Positions 9,291 through 19,009 of a DNA stretch of 64,000 bases are shown piece by piece. Under the pieces are notes generated by a model. It was not told the DNA's origin. It saw nothing but the letters and a program-made list of their open reading frames with translations, and did not search any database. Made by a program: the position numbers and the translations under genes. The DNA is taken from contig NZ_JADQBF010000024.1 of the NCBI RefSeq assembly GCF_016278775.1, positions 1 to 64,000 on the forward strand, written 5' to 3'. Position 1 is the first letter of the stretch. The number at the start of each line of letters is the position of its first letter. This DNA comes from Demequina sp. (GTDB lineage: Bacteria > Actinomycetota > Actinomycetes > Actinomycetales > Demequinaceae).

Positions 9291-9296
9291 TAAGTT
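9291..9296 (+). promoter_or_regulatory. -10 box of glnA
   Basis: TAAGTT lies 10 bp after the GlnR-like box and would give a 5' leader of roughly 38 nt that contains the AAGGAG ribosome binding site at 9328-9333. Confidence 0.5.
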
Positions 9297-9340
9297 GGGT
9301 GAAGCCACAGTTGGCTTGACCTACCTCAAGGAGAAATCCG

Positions 9341-10774
9341 ATGTTCAAGACCGCCGAAGAGGCGCTCGCCTACGTGAAGGAAGAGGGCGTCGAGTATGTC
9401 GACATCCGCTTCTGCGACCTGCCGGGCGTAATGCAGCACTTCAACATTCCGGCCGCTCAGTTCACGGAAGACGTTTTCAACGATGGCGCCATGTTCGACG
9501 GTTCGTCGATCCGTGGATTCCAGGCCATCAACGAGTCCGACATGAAGCTACTGCCCGACGTGGCGACGGCCTACATTGACCCGTTCCGCGTCGCCAAGAC
9601 GCTGATCATCAACTTCTCGATCGTTGACCCGTTCACGAACGAGCCCTACTCGCGCGACCCGCGTAACGTCGCTGCCAAGGCCGAGGCCTACCTCAAGACC
9701 ACTGGCATCGGCGACACCGCGTATTTCGCGCCAGAGGCGGAGTTCTTCATCTTCGACTCGGTGCGCTTCGCGACCAACCAGCACGAGGGCTACTACCACG
9801 TCGATTCCGCCGAGGCTGCGTGGAACACCGGCGTCGAGTATGAAGAGGACGGCACCCCCAACCGCGGCTACAAGACGCGCTACAAGGGCGGCTACTTCCC
9901 CGTCAGCCCGGCAGACCACTTCGCCGACCTGCGCGACGAGATGTGCACAGTGTTGGGCCAGGTGGGTCTGGATCTTGAGCGCGCGCACCACGAGGTGGGC
10001 ACCGCTGGCCAGCAGGAGATCAACTACCGCTTCAACACCCTGTTGCACGCGGCGGACGACCTCATGAAGTTCAAGTACGTCGTCAAGAATGTGGCGTGGA
10101 ACGCTGGCAAGACGGTGACGTTCATGCCGAAGCCCCTGTTCGGCGACAACGGCTCGGGCATGCACGTGCACCAGTCGGTGTGGCAGGACGGCACTCCCCT
10201 GTTCTTCGACGAGAAGGGCTACGGCGGACTGTCCGACGTTGCTCGCTGGTACATCGGCGGCATCCTGAAGCACGCCCCGTCGCTGCTGGCGTTCACCAAT
10301 CCGACGGTCAACTCGTACCACCGGCTGGTTCCCGGCTACGAGGCGCCCGTCAACCTGGTGTACTCGGCTCGCAACCGCTCGGCAGCCGTTCGCATCCCGA
10401 TCACGGGATCGAACCCCAAGGCCAAGCGCATCGAGTTCCGTGCGCCTGACTCGTCAGGTAACCCGTACCTCGCGTTCTCTGCGCTGCTGATGGCTGGCCT
10501 CGACGGCATCAAGAACCGCATCGAGCCCCCTGCCCCCGTGGACAAGGACCTGTACGAGTTGCCTCCGGAGGAGCACGCCAAGATTCCTCAGGTGCCATCC
10601 TCGCTCGAGGGTGTGCTCAACAGCCTCGAGGCCGACCACGCGTTCCTGCTTGAGGGCGGCGTCTTCACGTCCGACCTCATCGAGACGTGGATCGACCTCA
10701 AGCGCACCGCAGAGATCGACGCGCTGCGCTTCCGCCCGCACCCGCACGAGTTTGAGTTGTACTACGACTGCTAA
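9341..10774 (+). CDS. glnA: Glutamine synthetase, type I beta (adenylylated form)
   Basis: Main ammonia-assimilating enzyme, converting glutamate, NH3 and ATP to glutamine as a cytoplasmic dodecamer. It has 477 residues, typical of GSI-beta. [44 protein letters not shown] and [14 protein letters not shown] are the conserved active-site segments. Tyr405 in [10 protein letters not shown] is the adenylylation site used by GlnE, which is encoded 3.8 kb downstream on the other strand. The start is fixed by AAGGAG 7 nt upstream of the ATG. A four-pentamer GlnR-like operator precedes the promoter and a strong hairpin follows the gene, so it is a single-gene unit under nitrogen control. Confidence 0.97.
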   Translation: MFKTAEEALAYVKEEGVEYVDIRFCDLPGVMQHFNIPAAQFTEDVFNDGAMFDGSSIRGFQAINESDMKLLPDVATAYIDPFRVAKTLIINFSIVDPFTNEPYSRDPRNVAAKAEAYLKTTGIGDTAYFAPEAEFFIFDSVRFATNQHEGYYHVDSAEAAWNTGVEYEEDGTPNRGYKTRYKGGYFPVSPADHFADLRDEMCTVLGQVGLDLERAHHEVGTAGQQEINYRFNTLLHAADDLMKFKYVVKNVAWNAGKTVTFMPKPLFGDNGSGMHVHQSVWQDGTPLFFDEKGYGGLSDVARWYIGGILKHAPSLLAFTNPTVNSYHRLVPGYEAPVNLVYSARNRSAAVRIPITGSNPKAKRIEFRAPDSSGNPYLAFSALLMAGLDGIKNRIEPPAPVDKDLYELPPEEHAKIPQVPSSLEGVLNSLEADHAFLLEGGVFTSDLIETWIDLKRTAEIDALRFRPHPHEFELYYDC

Positions 10775-10789
10775 GTGGTGCTGAAACAC

Positions 10790-10819
10790 GAAGGGGCCGT
10801 CCAGCTGGACGGCCCCTTC
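10790..10819 (+). terminator. Strong hairpin after glnA
   Basis: GAAGGGGCCGTCC pairs perfectly with GGACGGCCCCTTC across an AGCT tetraloop, giving a 13-bp stem 15 nt after the glnA stop. The following sequence is not T-rich. Confidence 0.8.
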
Positions 10820-10930
10820 GTCGTCTCTGCACCTCGCCACCGCGGCGCTCGCTGAGGACTCTGGGAACGACGGGAACGACGGACAGACCCGCGCATGTGG
10901 GTAGGGTACGTGCGTGAGGACAATGACGTC

Positions 10931-11965
10931 ATGACGATTCAGCAAGTGGCCGCGTTGGCTGGGGTGTCGACCGCGACGGTGTCGCGCGCCCTCGCGGGCA
11001 AGAAGACGGTCTCCACGGCGACCAGGCTGAGGGTGGAGGCCGCCGCCAAGGAGTTGGGCTACGTGGTCTCCTCTGCCGCTTCGAGCCTCGCGTCAGGACG
11101 CACCCGCAACATCGGCGTGGTGATGCCGTTCCTCGACGCGTGGTTCTACATGCGCGTGCTTAATGGCGCCCACCAGGCGCTCTACGACGCGGGATACGAC
11201 CTCACCCTCTACCACCTCGACGCGGCCTCGACGGAACCTGGTGGGGAAGACAACCCGCGTCGGTCGCGATTGTTTGACGAGTTCTTGAGGCGCCAGAGGG
11301 TCGACGGCTTCATCGCCGTGTCGCTCGAGTTGACCGAGGCAGAACTCGACAGCCTGCATGCCATCGGAAAGCCAGCCGTGGGAATCGGAGGCCCGCTGCG
11401 CGGCGCCTTGACCCTCAGCATCGACGACGCCGCGGTCGCTCGCCTCGCCACCGACCACCTGTTGTCGCTCGGCCATCGCCACATCGCGCACATCGGCGGC
11501 GACCCCATGCTCGACCTTGACTTCCACCTGCCGTCCCACCGCAGGGGCGGCTACGAGGAGGCGCTGAGAACCCACGGTATTGAGCCGGATCCGCTGCTCG
11601 TGAGAGTCGCGGACTTCACCATCACGGGCGGCTATCGTGCGACGCTGCAACTGCTGGGCGACCCTCGTGTGGCGCCCACCGCAATCTTCGCGGCCTCGGA
11701 CGAGATGGCCATGGGGGCAATCATGGCCGCGCGGGATCTTGGCAAGAGGGTGCCAGAGGACCTCTCCATCGTCGGCATCGATGGTCACGAACTTGGGGAC
11801 TTCTTTGGCCTCACGACCGTGTCTCAGTTCCCCGAGACGCAGGGCCGCCTTGCCGCCCAGGCGGTGTTGGAAGCACTGGAGACCGGGTCGACGCCAGCGC
11901 ACCACATCGCCCTGCCGTTCGAATTGGTCGTCCGGCGCTCGACGAGCGTCCCCACGGACCACTAG
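10931..11965 (+). CDS. LacI family transcriptional regulator
   Basis: DNA-binding repressor of 344 residues from the ATG at 10931, which has GAGGA about 10 nt upstream. The N-terminal helix-turn-helix is QQVAALAGVSTATVSRALAG followed by the hinge helix SSAASSLASG, then a periplasmic-binding-like effector domain (GVVMPFLDAWFYMRVLNG, IGGPLRGALTLSIDDAAV, FAASDEMAMGAI, LSIVGIDGHELGDFFGLTTV). The start lies within a perfect 10-bp palindrome (10923-10932) that could be an autoregulatory site, but this is weak. The alpha-glucosidase gene begins 115 bp downstream on the same strand, so control of maltose or another alpha-glucoside pathway is the natural inference. Confidence 0.9.
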   Translation: MTIQQVAALAGVSTATVSRALAGKKTVSTATRLRVEAAAKELGYVVSSAASSLASGRTRNIGVVMPFLDAWFYMRVLNGAHQALYDAGYDLTLYHLDAASTEPGGEDNPRRSRLFDEFLRRQRVDGFIAVSLELTEAELDSLHAIGKPAVGIGGPLRGALTLSIDDAAVARLATDHLLSLGHRHIAHIGGDPMLDLDFHLPSHRRGGYEEALRTHGIEPDPLLVRVADFTITGGYRATLQLLGDPRVAPTAIFAASDEMAMGAIMAARDLGKRVPEDLSIVGIDGHELGDFFGLTTVSQFPETQGRLAAQAVLEALETGSTPAHHIALPFELVVRRSTSVPTDH

Positions 11966-12067
11966 CGACACTCCTCGCGGAAACCCCCACGCAAGAGACG
12001 CAGAGGCCGCGTGTCGCCGCGCCCACCGAGCCAAAGCAAGCGTGTGCATCGTCGGCGCGCGCAGCAA

Positions 12068-12073
12068 TAGAGT
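12068..12073 (+). promoter_or_regulatory. -10 box of the alpha-glucosidase gene
   Basis: TAGAGT ends 6 nt before the ATG at 12080. GGAG also lies in that gap, but too close to act well as a ribosome binding site, so leaderless initiation is more likely. Confidence 0.5.
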
Positions 12074-12079
12074 GGAGAC

Positions 12080-13729
12080 ATGCCAACCCAGACCCCTGCC
12101 CCCATGTCCCCCGAGTGGTGGCGCACCGCCGTCATCTACCAGGTCTACCCCCGGTCCTTCGCCGACGCCTCAGGAGACGGCGTGGGAGACCTTCCCGGTG
12201 TCACGTCCCGGCTGGACCACCTAGCCGAGTTGGGCGTCGACGCGGTGTGGCTCTCGCCGTTCTATCGCTCCCCCCAAAACGACGCGGGCTACGACGTCTC
12301 CGACTACTGCGACGTCGATCCCCTGTTCGGGACCCTCGCAGATGCCGACGCGCTCATAGCGCGCGCTCACGAGCTTGGCCTGCGGGTCATTGTGGACGTG
12401 GTGCCCAATCACTCGTCGAGCGAACACCGCTGGTTCCAAGAGGCGCTCGCCGCGGGACCTGGCGCGGCCGAACGCGATCGGTACATCTTCCGCGCGGGAC
12501 GCGGGCCGGACGGCGCGGAGCCGCCCAACAATTGGCTCTCCATGTTCGGCGGGCCAGCGTGGACTCGCATCACCGAGGCGGACGGCACGCCTGGACCCTG
12601 GTATCTGCACCTCTTTGACGCCACCCAACCGGACTTCGATTGGACCAACCCGTGGGTCGCCGATCGCTTTGACGAGGTGTTGAGGTTCTGGTTCGATCGG
12701 GGCGCAGACGGCTTCCGCATCGACGTGGCGCACGGCCTGGCCAAGGCGACGAGCCTGCCCGACTACGAGGTCGACCCGTTGCGTACTGGGGGCGAGTGGG
12801 CCTCTGACGACCACCCGTACTGGGGGCGCAACGAGGTGCACGAGATCTGGCGCCGGTGGCGCGCGATCGCCGACAGTTACGACGGAGACCGCGCACTCGT
12901 CGCCGAGGCCTGGGTGACACCCTTGAGCAAGATGGCTCGCTGGGTACGACACGACGAACTTCACCAGGCGTTCAACTTCGGCTACCTGATGACGCCGTGG
13001 GACGCGATCGAACTTCGCGCCGTGATCGACGAGTCTCTCGCGGCCTTCGAGGGCGTGGGCGCCCCGTCCACGTGGGTGCTGTCCAATCACGACACGATCC
13101 GCCACCCGTTCCGCCTGTCCGTCAAGGAACCCCTGCCACACAACATCGGCATCGGCCCCAAGAGCGCAGACCGTCCGGACGAGGCCCCAGCGCTTGCCAG
13201 GGGTCGCGCCGCCACCCTGGTGATGCTCGCGTTGCCGGGTTCGGCGTACGTGTACCAGGGCGAGGAACTGGGCCTACCAGAGGCGATCGACATTCCGGAC
13301 GACGCCAGGCAAGACCCCACCTTCTTCCGCACCCCAGAGGGTGTGTACGGCCGCGACGGATGCCGCGTGCCCCTGCCGTGGGAGGCAGACGCCCCCGCGT
13401 TCGGCTTCTCCCCCACGGGAGCCTCGTGGCTGCCCCAGCCGGCATCGTGGGCCGAGTACGCAGCCTCAGCGCAAGTCGGCGTCGAAGGCTCGACTCTCGA
13501 AATGTACAAGTCCGCGTTGAGGCTGCGACGCGAGCACGCGCTGGGCGAGGGCCGCATCACCTGGAATGAGTCGATCGAGGACGTCCTGGACTTCACAGTG
13601 GGCGACGTCCGGGTGCTCGTCAATCTGTCCGACGAGGAGGTGCCCCTGCCTGGCAGTGACGTGCTACTGGCGTCGGCGCCCGTCTCGGGAACCCTTCCAC
13701 ACGACACGACAGTCTGGCTACGCGCCTAA
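12080..13729 (+). CDS. Alpha-glucosidase, glycoside hydrolase family 13
   Basis: Cytoplasmic GH13 enzyme of 549 residues releasing glucose from maltose, isomaltose or short maltodextrins. The family landmarks are YQVYPRSFADASGDGVGDL, VDVVPNHSSSEHRWF, DGFRIDVAHG (nucleophile Asp), ALVAEAWV (acid/base Glu) and VLSNHDTIRH (transition-state Asp). GDLPGVTSRLDHLAELGVDAVWLSPF is the usual barrel entry. No signal peptide is present. It is distinct from the trehalose synthase at 23.5 kb, being shorter in the B domain and lacking the TreS-specific VMNHTSDQHPWFQ. The upstream LacI gene is its likely regulator. It converges with the minus-strand gene ending at 13737. Confidence 0.9.
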   Translation: MPTQTPAPMSPEWWRTAVIYQVYPRSFADASGDGVGDLPGVTSRLDHLAELGVDAVWLSPFYRSPQNDAGYDVSDYCDVDPLFGTLADADALIARAHELGLRVIVDVVPNHSSSEHRWFQEALAAGPGAAERDRYIFRAGRGPDGAEPPNNWLSMFGGPAWTRITEADGTPGPWYLHLFDATQPDFDWTNPWVADRFDEVLRFWFDRGADGFRIDVAHGLAKATSLPDYEVDPLRTGGEWASDDHPYWGRNEVHEIWRRWRAIADSYDGDRALVAEAWVTPLSKMARWVRHDELHQAFNFGYLMTPWDAIELRAVIDESLAAFEGVGAPSTWVLSNHDTIRHPFRLSVKEPLPHNIGIGPKSADRPDEAPALARGRAATLVMLALPGSAYVYQGEELGLPEAIDIPDDARQDPTFFRTPEGVYGRDGCRVPLPWEADAPAFGFSPTGASWLPQPASWAEYAASAQVGVEGSTLEMYKSALRLRREHALGEGRITWNESIEDVLDFTVGDVRVLVNLSDEEVPLPGSDVLLASAPVSGTLPHDTTVWLRA

Positions 13730-13736
13730 CACGCCC

Positions 13737-14612
13737 CTATCGGCGGGAACGGCCCATCAGGTACCCCAACAGCGCTGCCACGGCGGCGCCCGCCAGCGCG
13801 ATCCATGCCGCGAGCAGCAGTTTCCCTGTCACGATCGGAAGTGCCGACTCGGCGATGACGTCGCTGAACACTTCGCTCCAGCCTCCGTCACCGCCGCCGG
13901 GAATCAGCCCGGCAATTCTCTCGGGGCCGATCACCACCAACGCGGCGTAGGCGACCAGCGAGAACACTCCGACAGCGGCCAAGAACTTGGCGATCACAAA
14001 GCGCCTGCGAGTGGAAACCAGCATGCCGAGCACGATGAGCGCGAGTCCTGCCCACAGGAAGTAGCGTTTGGCGAACTCCATGCGGTCGTAACCGGTGCGC
14101 GCCTTCTCGAACGTGTCAGCGGACACCACCTCGATGCGCACGGCCCCGACCGAGACATCGGGAACCCGCCCGCCCACCACGGCGATCTCGTCGATGCGGT
14201 CGTTGACGAGGTCGCTCGTGTTGATGGCTACCTCAAACGGCGCCGGCGCACGGTGGGAGTCTGTGAGTTCATCGTGCAACTGCCCCCTGGCGGACTCCAG
14301 TTGCTCGACGACGCTGTCACGGAACGCCTCGGTTTCCACCAGGGAGGTAATGCTGTCCGCCGCAGCGTCCCCCAGCCCCCACACCTCCAGATCGACTCCC
14401 TGATCCGCGAGTTCCGCGAAGGCCCTGTCCTTCATTTCGGTGCCGATCCTGTCGGTCACGGCGGGGTTCTTCAGGGCCACCACCACGATGCGTTCGGTCG
14501 CGGCCCCGTCCTCGACGGCTTTGACGCCCACCCATGACACCAACCACAGCACCACGAGCGTGGCGCCCGCCACGATGGCGATCGCGGACAGCATCGTTCT
14601 CAGGGCCCTCAT
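13737..14612 (-). CDS. Membrane protein of unknown function, coupled to glnE
   Basis: Protein of 291 residues starting at the ATG of an ATGA overlap with the glnE stop, which implies translational coupling. One N-terminal helix (about 8-28) is followed by a roughly 150-residue exterior domain (starting VKAVEDGAATERIVVVALKNPAV and including VDLEVWGLGDAAADSITSLVE) and three more helices (about 185-205, 212-232 and 258-280), ending in a basic GRSRR tail. The residues facing out contain several Asp/Glu-rich stretches and no catalytic motif that I recognise. Sharing an mRNA with the nitrogen-regulating adenylyltransferase may be incidental or may point to a role in nitrogen stress. I can assign no function. 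Confidence 0.75.
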   Translation of the reverse strand: MRALRTMLSAIAIVAGATLVVLWLVSWVGVKAVEDGAATERIVVVALKNPAVTDRIGTEMKDRAFAELADQGVDLEVWGLGDAAADSITSLVETEAFRDSVVEQLESARGQLHDELTDSHRAPAPFEVAINTSDLVNDRIDEIAVVGGRVPDVSVGAVRIEVVSADTFEKARTGYDRMEFAKRYFLWAGLALIVLGMLVSTRRRFVIAKFLAAVGVFSLVAYAALVVIGPERIAGLIPGGGDGGWSEVFSDVIAESALPIVTGKLLLAAWIALAGAAVAALLGYLMGRSRR

Positions 14613-17611
14613 GCGTCCGGCTTCCACTCGAAGAACACTCGTTCCATGACGGCTCGCGCCCTCCTGGAGGTACGAGCGTAGCGCTCATCCAATTCTTGGC
14701 CCGTCTCCCCGCCCCCCAAGATCGACGACAAGACGGCGAGCTCGCCGATGTCTCCGGGCAGCACGTCGCTGTCGCCGGACGCCCCTCTCAACGCGATCGC
14801 CCCCCGCAGGTCAGTGGCCAGCCGCCACGCCAGGGTGAGGACGAGCGCGTCGTGTGCACCCAACACCTGCGCCTCCTGGGCGGCAAGGATTGCTTCCAGC
14901 GTGCGCGTGGTGCGCAGCCCCGGCACCTCGTGGCCGTGGCGCAGTTGCAACAGTTGCGCAGTCCACTCCACGTCTGACAGGCCTCCAGGCCCCAACTTGA
15001 GGTGCCTTCGCGGGTCGATCCCGCGCGGCAACCGCTCCGCCTCCATACGCGCCTTCAAGGTGCGCATCTGGCGCAGCGCCTCCTCTGTCACCTCGTGGCG
15101 ATACCGCTCCTTATCGATAGCGGCGGTGCAACGCGCACGCAACTCCTGCGGTCCAGCAACCGGGCGCGCCCGCAAAAGCGCCTGGATCTCCCACGGGTCA
15201 GACCAACGCCTGTAGTACTCGATCATCGAGTCGAGCGACCTGACGAGCGGGCCATTCTTGCCCTCTGGCCGGAGGTCGGCGTCCACCGCGAGCGACGGCT
15301 GCGGATTGGGTCGCTGCAGCAGGTCCCTGAGCTTGGTGGCGACGGCGAGGGCAAAAGCGGTCGGGTCCTCGGCACCCTCGCGAGGTTCGAAGACAAATTG
15401 CACGTCGGCGTCCGAGGTGTATCCCATCTCCTCGCCTCCGTACCGGCCCATGGCGATCACCGCGAGGTCTGCTTCCGGCTCCTTGAGGCCCTTGTCTCTG
15501 GTCACCACCGCAACCGCGACGCGTAGAGCGGACCGCATGAGAACATCGGTCGCGTCAGTGACGGCCCTGGCAGCGCCCACCGAATCCTGGAGTGTCAGCA
15601 CGTTCGCTGCGGCCGTCCTGGCGATCTCTCGCCTGCGAAGCCCCCGAAGAGCGGTGATGCACTGCTCCTCGTCGTCGGCGCGCGACACGATCGCTTCCGC
15701 CTCCTTGTCCAAGCGGTCGATCGACACTTGCGTCAGGTCGTCGTCGTTGTCGAGCCAGGTGATGTCTTGGGCGGAGGCCAACAGCGCCTTGGTGACAAAG
15801 GCAGACGTCGCCAACAGAATCGCCAATCGCTCAGCGGCCATGCCGGAGTCGCGCAGCAACTTGAGGTACCACTGAGTGTCTTCCAACTGTTCTGACAACT
15901 GTCGGAAGGCAAGGAGCCCCGCATCCGGATCCACACCGGCCCCAAACCAGCCAATCATCGCGGGGAGCAATTGGCGCTGGATCGCCGCCCTCCTGCTCAG
16001 GCCCTGAGTCAGTGCCGCGATGTGTCGCTGCGCCCCTTCGGGATCGCGGAAGCCGATCGCCGCGAGTCGGGCACGGGCCGCGGATTCGTCGAGCGAGGCT
16101 TCATCGGCGCTCAGTCGGGCGACCGCACCCAGAATCGGCCTATAGAACATCTCGAGGTGCATGGCCCGCACATCCCGGCGCACATCCTCCCAGACCTCGT
16201 CCATGTAGCCGACGGTCGCGAAGCCGGAGGCCCTGGCAAGGATTCGCTTGGCCTCTGGCGTGTCTGGCATGAGGTGCGTGCGGCTGAGCTTGCGAAGCTG
16301 AAGGCGATGTTCCCAGACACGAAGTTGGCGGTAACCCCTGTCGAGCCCCGCCGCCTGAGTGCGACCCACATAACCGCCGTCACGCAGGGCTCGCAACGCC
16401 TCGAGGGTGCCGCGCACCCGCAGGGTCTCATCCGATCTGCCGTGCACCAGTTGCAGAAGCTGGATGGTGAACTCGACGTCTCGCAGGCCCCCAGGACCCA
16501 ACTTGATCTCGCGACCCTCCTCTTTGGGCGGAATGTGGTCCTCGACCCTCCTACGCATCAGCTGAGCGGATTGCACGAACCTGTCGCGCTCCACCGCAGT
16601 CCACACGAAAGGCCACACCGCATCCACGTACGCCTGGCCCACTTCCATATCCCCCGCCACCGGGCGCGCCTTGAGGAGTGCCTGAAACTCCCAGGACTCG
16701 GCCCAGCGTTCGTAGTACGCGCGGTGCGACTCGACGCGTCTCACCAAGACGCCGTCCTTGCCTTCCGGGCGCAAGTTGGGATCCACCTCCCACAACGGCG
16801 GCTCCCCAGCGGGGGCGGAGCACACCGCCGCAACGCGCATGGCAAGCGTCGTTGCTACGGACAGCGCATGGGACTCCTCCGCGCCATCGGCAGGCTCCGC
16901 CACGTAGATGACGTCCACGTCGGACACGTAGTTGAGCTCACGCGCGCCGCACTTGCCCATGGCCATCACCGTCAGCCGCGCGGCCTCATGCCCTGGGGTT
17001 TCCCCCCGAGCCACGGCGATCGCGGCCTCGAGTGCAGCTCCCGCGAGGTCGGCCAGCGCGGCGCCCACGTCTGGCATCACCGCGAGGGGGTTGGGCGCGG
17101 CAATGTCCACCGCCGCCACATGGGCGAGGGCACGGCGGTATGCCACCCTCATGGCGTCAACCCCGGCCGCACCCGTGAGGGTAGCGACAGGAACGGCATC
17201 GTCAGGGTCTGCGCCCACTGCCACCAACAGATCGCGACGGGCGTGGGTTGCCTGGGGCGGGGCGGCGATGTCCCACTCCTTGGCGTCGGCCGCGAATTGG
17301 GGGTGCCTCACCAGGAAGTCGCCGATGGCAACCGAGGCCCCCAAGAGCATCGCGAGTGTGGCGCCCGCTCGCGTCTGCCTCAACGCCACAAGTTCGTCGA
17401 GCACGCCTTGGCGCTGCGCGGCCTCCGCCAGGCGCAGCAGGTTGAGCAGGCCAACGTCGGGTTCGGCAAGGTACGACAGCGCACTCGGGACGTCCTCAAT
17501 CGTGACGCCGCTGATCTGCTCGATGTCCGCGATAAGTCGCGCGGCTCGCTCGGGGTCGGTGACGCCTGCGCGCAACAGTTGCGAAGCGGAACTGGGTTCG
17601 CGGGTTGTCAC
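14609..17611 (-). CDS. glnE: Bifunctional glutamine synthetase adenylyltransferase/deadenylase
   Basis: Adds and removes AMP on the tyrosine of glutamine synthetase in response to nitrogen status. It has 1000 residues and two nucleotidyltransferase halves: the N-terminal one with MAVMAMGKCGARELNYVSD (the sequence reads MGKCGARELNYVSDVDVIYV) and the C-terminal one with MGRYGGEEMGYTSDADVQFV. Both keep the Asp-x-Asp metal ligands. Each half is followed by a DLRPEGKxGxLVR segment and an EIKLGPGGLRDVEFTIQ-like or HLKLGPGGLSDVEWTAQ motif. The GTG start at 17611 has a purine-rich stretch upstream. It lies 40 bp after glnA2 on the same strand, as in other actinobacteria. Confidence 0.96.
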   Translation of the reverse strand: MTTREPSSASQLLRAGVTDPERAARLIADIEQISGVTIEDVPSALSYLAEPDVGLLNLLRLAEAAQRQGVLDELVALRQTRAGATLAMLLGASVAIGDFLVRHPQFAADAKEWDIAAPPQATHARRDLLVAVGADPDDAVPVATLTGAAGVDAMRVAYRRALAHVAAVDIAAPNPLAVMPDVGAALADLAGAALEAAIAVARGETPGHEAARLTVMAMGKCGARELNYVSDVDVIYVAEPADGAEESHALSVATTLAMRVAAVCSAPAGEPPLWEVDPNLRPEGKDGVLVRRVESHRAYYERWAESWEFQALLKARPVAGDMEVGQAYVDAVWPFVWTAVERDRFVQSAQLMRRRVEDHIPPKEEGREIKLGPGGLRDVEFTIQLLQLVHGRSDETLRVRGTLEALRALRDGGYVGRTQAAGLDRGYRQLRVWEHRLQLRKLSRTHLMPDTPEAKRILARASGFATVGYMDEVWEDVRRDVRAMHLEMFYRPILGAVARLSADEASLDESAARARLAAIGFRDPEGAQRHIAALTQGLSRRAAIQRQLLPAMIGWFGAGVDPDAGLLAFRQLSEQLEDTQWYLKLLRDSGMAAERLAILLATSAFVTKALLASAQDITWLDNDDDLTQVSIDRLDKEAEAIVSRADDEEQCITALRGLRRREIARTAAANVLTLQDSVGAARAVTDATDVLMRSALRVAVAVVTRDKGLKEPEADLAVIAMGRYGGEEMGYTSDADVQFVFEPREGAEDPTAFALAVATKLRDLLQRPNPQPSLAVDADLRPEGKNGPLVRSLDSMIEYYRRWSDPWEIQALLRARPVAGPQELRARCTAAIDKERYRHEVTEEALRQMRTLKARMEAERLPRGIDPRRHLKLGPGGLSDVEWTAQLLQLRHGHEVPGLRTTRTLEAILAAQEAQVLGAHDALVLTLAWRLATDLRGAIALRGASGDSDVLPGDIGELAVLSSILGGGETGQELDERYARTSRRARAVMERVFFEWKPDA

Positions 17612-17651
17612 GCCTCTACCCTACGGACACGGGCATTCACGAGTCTGGCGA

Positions 17652-18986
17652 CTACAGGACGCCCAAGTGGCGTTCGAGTTCGAAGGGCGTCACTTGTGAG
17701 CGGTAACCCGACCATTCCTCGCGCTTGTTGCGCAGGAAGAAGTCGAAGACGTTCTCGCCGAGCGTTTCTGCCACCAGCTCGGACTTCTCCATGACGGCAA
17801 CGGCCTCCGAGAGCGACGACGGCAGCGGCTCATAACCCATCGTCTTGCGCTCGGCGGCGCTGAGCTCCCACACGTCGTCTTCCGCGCCGGGAGGAAGCTC
17901 GTAGCCCTCCTCGATGCCCTTGAGTCCGGCGGCAAGCATGACGGAGAACGCCAGGTAGGGGTTCGCCGCCGAGTCGACGGCACGGTACTCGATGCGCGTC
18001 GACTGGCTCTTGCTCGGCTTGTGGATCGGCACGCGCACCAGGGCGGAGCGGTTGTTGGAGCCCCAGCACACGTAACTGGGCGCCTCCGCGCCTCCCCACA
18101 AACGCTTGTACGAGTTCACGTACTGATTGGTGACGGCGGTCATCTCCGGCGCGTGCCTCAGCAGTCCCGCCATGAACTGGCGAGCCACAGTGGACAGGCC
18201 CAAGTCTGCCGCGGGGTCATGGAAGGCGTTGCGATCGCCTTCGAACAGGCTGAGGTGCGAGTGCATGCCTGACCCTGGCGCGTAGTGCAGCGGCTTGGGC
18301 ATGAACGAGGCGTACAGCCCCTGCTCCAGTGCCACCTCCTTGATCGCGGTGCGGAAGGTCATGATGTTGTCGGCGGCCGTCAGCGCGTCTGCGTAGCGAA
18401 GGTCGATCTCGTTTTGGCCGGGCCCCGCCTCGTGGTGGCTGAACTCGACGGAGATGCCCATCTCTTCCAGCGTGGTGATGGCGGTGCGCCGGAACTCGTG
18501 CGCGGTGCCGCGCGGCACGTTGTCGAAGTAGCCTGCCTGGTCCACGGGCTTGGGTGGCTGGCCGTCCTCGAGGGGCTTGAAGAGGTAGAACTCGATCTCG
18601 GGGTGCACATAGAACGAGAACCCCTGTTCGGACGCCCTGTCGAGAGTGCGCTTGAGCACCTGGCGGGGGTCCGACAACGCTGGCTCCCCATCCGGCAGTC
18701 CAATGTCGCAGAACATGCGCGCCGCGCCCTGCCTCTCGCCCCTCCACGGCAACACCTGGTAGGTGGTGGGGTCAGGCTTCGCCAGCATGTCGGACTCGTA
18801 GACGCGAGTCAGCCCTTCTACCGCGGAACCATCGAAGCCGATGCCCTCGCTGAACGCATTCTCAAGTTCTGCGGGTGCAATCGCCACCGACTTGAGGATC
18901 CCGAGCACATCGGTGAACCACAATCGAATGAAGCGAATGTCGCGCTCCTCGACGCTGCGAAGCACATACTCCTGCTGCTTATCCAT
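17652..18986 (-). CDS. glnA2: Glutamine synthetase GlnA2 (type I alpha, not adenylylated)
   Basis: Second type I glutamine synthetase, 444 residues and shorter than GlnA. It keeps GIGFDGSAVEG, HPEIEFYLF, EFSHHEAGPGQNEIDLRY, GSGMHSHLSLF and the NNRSALVRVP active-site segments. The region equivalent to the adenylylation tyrosine reads DDVWELSAAER, with Trp in place of Tyr, so GlnE should not modify it. In this group the activity may be low or aimed at gamma-glutamylation of other amines. It heads an apparent operon with glnE and the membrane protein. CAGGAT lies 7 nt before the ATG. A pair of GTGAC repeats sits in the divergent promoter region. Confidence 0.94.
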   Translation of the reverse strand: MDKQQEYVLRSVEERDIRFIRLWFTDVLGILKSVAIAPAELENAFSEGIGFDGSAVEGLTRVYESDMLAKPDPTTYQVLPWRGERQGAARMFCDIGLPDGEPALSDPRQVLKRTLDRASEQGFSFYVHPEIEFYLFKPLEDGQPPKPVDQAGYFDNVPRGTAHEFRRTAITTLEEMGISVEFSHHEAGPGQNEIDLRYADALTAADNIMTFRTAIKEVALEQGLYASFMPKPLHYAPGSGMHSHLSLFEGDRNAFHDPAADLGLSTVARQFMAGLLRHAPEMTAVTNQYVNSYKRLWGGAEAPSYVCWGSNNRSALVRVPIHKPSKSQSTRIEYRAVDSAANPYLAFSVMLAAGLKGIEEGYELPPGAEDDVWELSAAERKTMGYEPLPSSLSEAVAVMEKSELVAETLGENVFDFFLRNKREEWSGYRSQVTPFELERHLGVL

Positions 18987-19009
18987 AGCCCCTATCCTGC
19001 CCCATCAAT

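Noticed and set aside
10923-10932. Perfect 10-bp palindrome ATGACGTCAT at the LacI start codon as an operator
   Set aside because: It is short and spans the start codon. A LacI operator is usually 14-20 bp with a central CG, and no second copy is found before the alpha-glucosidase gene.
15971-17794. Open frame of 607 codons on the plus strand opposite glnE
   Set aside because: It lies wholly antisense to glnE, and its His/Arg/Gly-rich translation resembles no protein. Long antisense frames are expected in G+C-rich coding DNA.
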